This document shows positions 5,372 through 6,654 of a stretch of 6,654 nt of DNA, one piece after another. The first letter of the stretch is position 1. Every line of letters begins with the position of its first letter. This stretch comes from Loktanella sp. UBA3435. GTDB taxonomy: Bacteria > Pseudomonadota > Alphaproteobacteria > Rhodobacterales > Rhodobacteraceae. The position numbers were made by a program, and so were the translations under genes. The stretch lies in assembly GCA_002378665.1 (NCBI GenBank), contig DFSO01000077.1:1-6654 (forward strand). The letters are read 5' to 3'. The notes under the pieces were generated by a model. That model was not told where the DNA came from, ran no database searches, and worked only from the letters and a program-made list of their open reading frames with translations.

Positions 5372-6654
5372 TATTCAATCGAAGCCTTGTCCCGTTTATC
5401 TGATGTTGCGGCCACAATCGGGCTAATCACACCGCGACATTTGACATTCACAATGGCAGTTTTGCCGCTGGCCATCGCCCGTTGCAAGGCGGGGGCAAGT
5501 TGGTCGCGTGTTTCCACCAATTCACCATGCCCACCTAGACCTTCGCACATCGCGTGGAACGGAATATCGCGGAAATCGGTGGCAAAGTGTTTGCCGTTCG
5601 CAAACAGGCGTTCTTGTTGCTGCGAGATACAGTCCAGACCGCCATTGTTGTCGATCACGATGGTGATGGGCAGATTGTCCTGAAAGGCGGATTCAATCGA
5701 CAGGCCGCCAGACAGAAACGCGCCATCGCCGGAGATCACTACCACATTGCGATTTGGATGCAGCGCCTTGGCAGAGACGCCAAAGGACACTCCAACCCCA
5801 AGCAAAGAGTAATTGCCGGGGTGCATGATCCCGCCCAGTTTCTGCCCGCGCCATCCGGCCATGTTCACCGCAATCTCTGACCAGAAATGGGTGTTGCCGC
5901 CGTCAAAGATCAGCCAGTCGTTTTCGCCCATTTGCTCCTGCACGTCCAGTGACAGTTGCAGAGGGTGCATCTTGCCGGGCTTGGCACTCTCGGCTTCGAT
6001 ATGGGCGTACCATTCATCCACCCAAGCAGCTCGGCGGGTCCGTTGCAGATCAAACCATTCGGGCCACATTTTGCCCACGCCGCTCAAGGCCTCAAGGAAG
6101 GCGCCGGGATCGCAGAGCAGCACCTCGTCGGCAGCTTGATTGTATTCTAATTCTTCGTGGCTGCCGTTGATGCAGACCAGTGTTTGATCCTCAGTGAAAA
6201 ACGGCGGATTGCCAAAGTTCATTTGATTGTCCAGACGCGCCCCGATCATCAGGACCAAATCAGCCTCGTGAATGGCGGGTTTCGACGGGTGATACTGGTG
6301 AAAATCTGCAAGGCCCATATAGGCCTCACATTCTTCGCCAAGCAGTTTGGAATGATAAGGAACGTTGAAAATCGGTAAGCGCAGGGCTTTACCTACCTGT
6401 TCCAGCTTCTCCTCGGACTTGGACCACCAGACGCCATGACCACCGATGATAACGGGACGCTTTGCGTTTTTCACCTTCTCCAAAACTACGCCTAAGGCGG
6501 TAGGGTCAGGCCATGCACGCGGGGCAGTGCGATCCGTGCGGTTGAACGGGCGCTCGTCCAGTCCCGCATCGGGCGCGAAGGATGAGAACATGATGTCCAC
6601 CGGCAATGAGATATGGACAGGGCCGGGGTAGCCGGTTGTTGCGGCGGTCCATGC
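5371..6654 (-). CDS. Thiamine-diphosphate-dependent enzyme, acetolactate synthase-like (N-terminus outside window)
   Basis: The 3' part (427 residues) of a ThDP enzyme of the acetolactate synthase / oxalyl-CoA decarboxylase / benzoylformate decarboxylase superfamily. The frame is open to the window edge; the TTG at 6606 is internal. Visible residues 9-18 read Tyr-Pro-Gly-Pro-Val-His-Ile-Ser-Leu-Pro, the conserved end of the N-terminal PYR domain. The central domain follows at about 50-190 (KRPVIIGGHGVWW; DLVLMIGARLDNQ). The C-terminal ThDP-binding domain has the cofactor motif GDG at 309-311, 24 residues, then NN at 336-337, followed by Gly-Gly. Later come EGLGGHGELVE and a short charged tail. 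The superfamily is about 550-590 residues, so roughly 150-165 are missing, including the catalytic Glu and most of the PYR domain. Hence carboligase, decarboxylase and lyase activity cannot be told apart. It is the first visible gene of the coupled operon; its stop overlaps the next start by 1 nt. Confidence 0.9.
   Translation of the reverse strand, partial: AWTAATTGYPGPVHISLPVDIMFSSFAPDAGLDERPFNRTDRTAPRAWPDPTALGVVLEKVKNAKRPVIIGGHGVWWSKSEEKLEQVGKALRLPIFNVPYHSKLLGEECEAYMGLADFHQYHPSKPAIHEADLVLMIGARLDNQMNFGNPPFFTEDQTLVCINGSHEELEYNQAADEVLLCDPGAFLEALSGVGKMWPEWFDLQRTRRAAWVDEWYAHIEAESAKPGKMHPLQLSLDVQEQMGENDWLIFDGGNTHFWSEIAVNMAGWRGQKLGGIMHPGNYSLLGVGVSFGVSAKALHPNRNVVVISGDGAFLSGGLSIESAFQDNLPITIVIDNNGGLDCISQQQERLFANGKHFATDFRDIPFHAMCEGLGGHGELVETRDQLAPALQRAMASGKTAIVNVKCRGVISPIVAATSDKRDKASIE

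Overview
The window looks like a piece of an alphaproteobacterial chromosome, most likely Rhodobacterales (Roseobacter group). This inference rests on the moderately high GC, the tight gene packing, the fused dipeptide-type ABC ATPase, and the side-by-side occurrence of a DMSP-lyase-family cupin and a DmdA-family enzyme, which is typical of marine roseobacters. No RNA gene, CRISPR array, insertion sequence or phage gene is visible. The window reads as an accessory catabolic locus.

Layout. The plus strand (1-3924) carries four genes: the C-terminal end of a DppC-type permease (cut by the window edge), a 681-residue protein with two ABC ATPase domains, an LDH2/MDH2-type NAD(P)-dependent oxidoreductase, and, after a 95-bp gap with its own ribosome binding site, a DMSP-lyase-family (DddQ-like) cupin. 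The first three are packed head to tail, with overlaps or near-overlaps. The minus strand (6654 down to 3927) carries three genes read in the opposite direction: a thiamine-diphosphate (ThDP) enzyme of the acetolactate-synthase-like superfamily (N-terminus outside the window), a 111-residue transthyretin-like/5-hydroxyisourate-hydrolase-family protein, and a DmdA-family (GcvT-fold) methyltransferase. These three are joined by 1-nt stop/start overlaps (TAATG and TGATG), so they are almost certainly one translationally coupled operon. The two gene sets converge, with only 2 bp between their stop codons at 3924 and 3927.

How the genes may work together (inference). An importer of the peptide/nickel/opine family brings in a small solute. 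A DmdA-like enzyme would move a methyl group to tetrahydrofolate. A DddQ-like cupin would make an eliminative cleavage. The ThDP enzyme, transthyretin-like hydrolase and LDH2-type dehydrogenase would process carbon fragments. The simplest reading is a locus for DMSP or another methylated (S-, N- or O-methyl) compound. Several key positions differ from the characterised enzymes: Phe instead of the metal-site Tyr and Arg-Ser-His instead of His-x-His in the cupin, loss of the C-terminal YRGS signature in the HIUase-like protein, and loss of two usual Lys positions in the LDH2-like protein. The substrate may therefore not be DMSP, and the locus is a candidate for an undescribed pathway.
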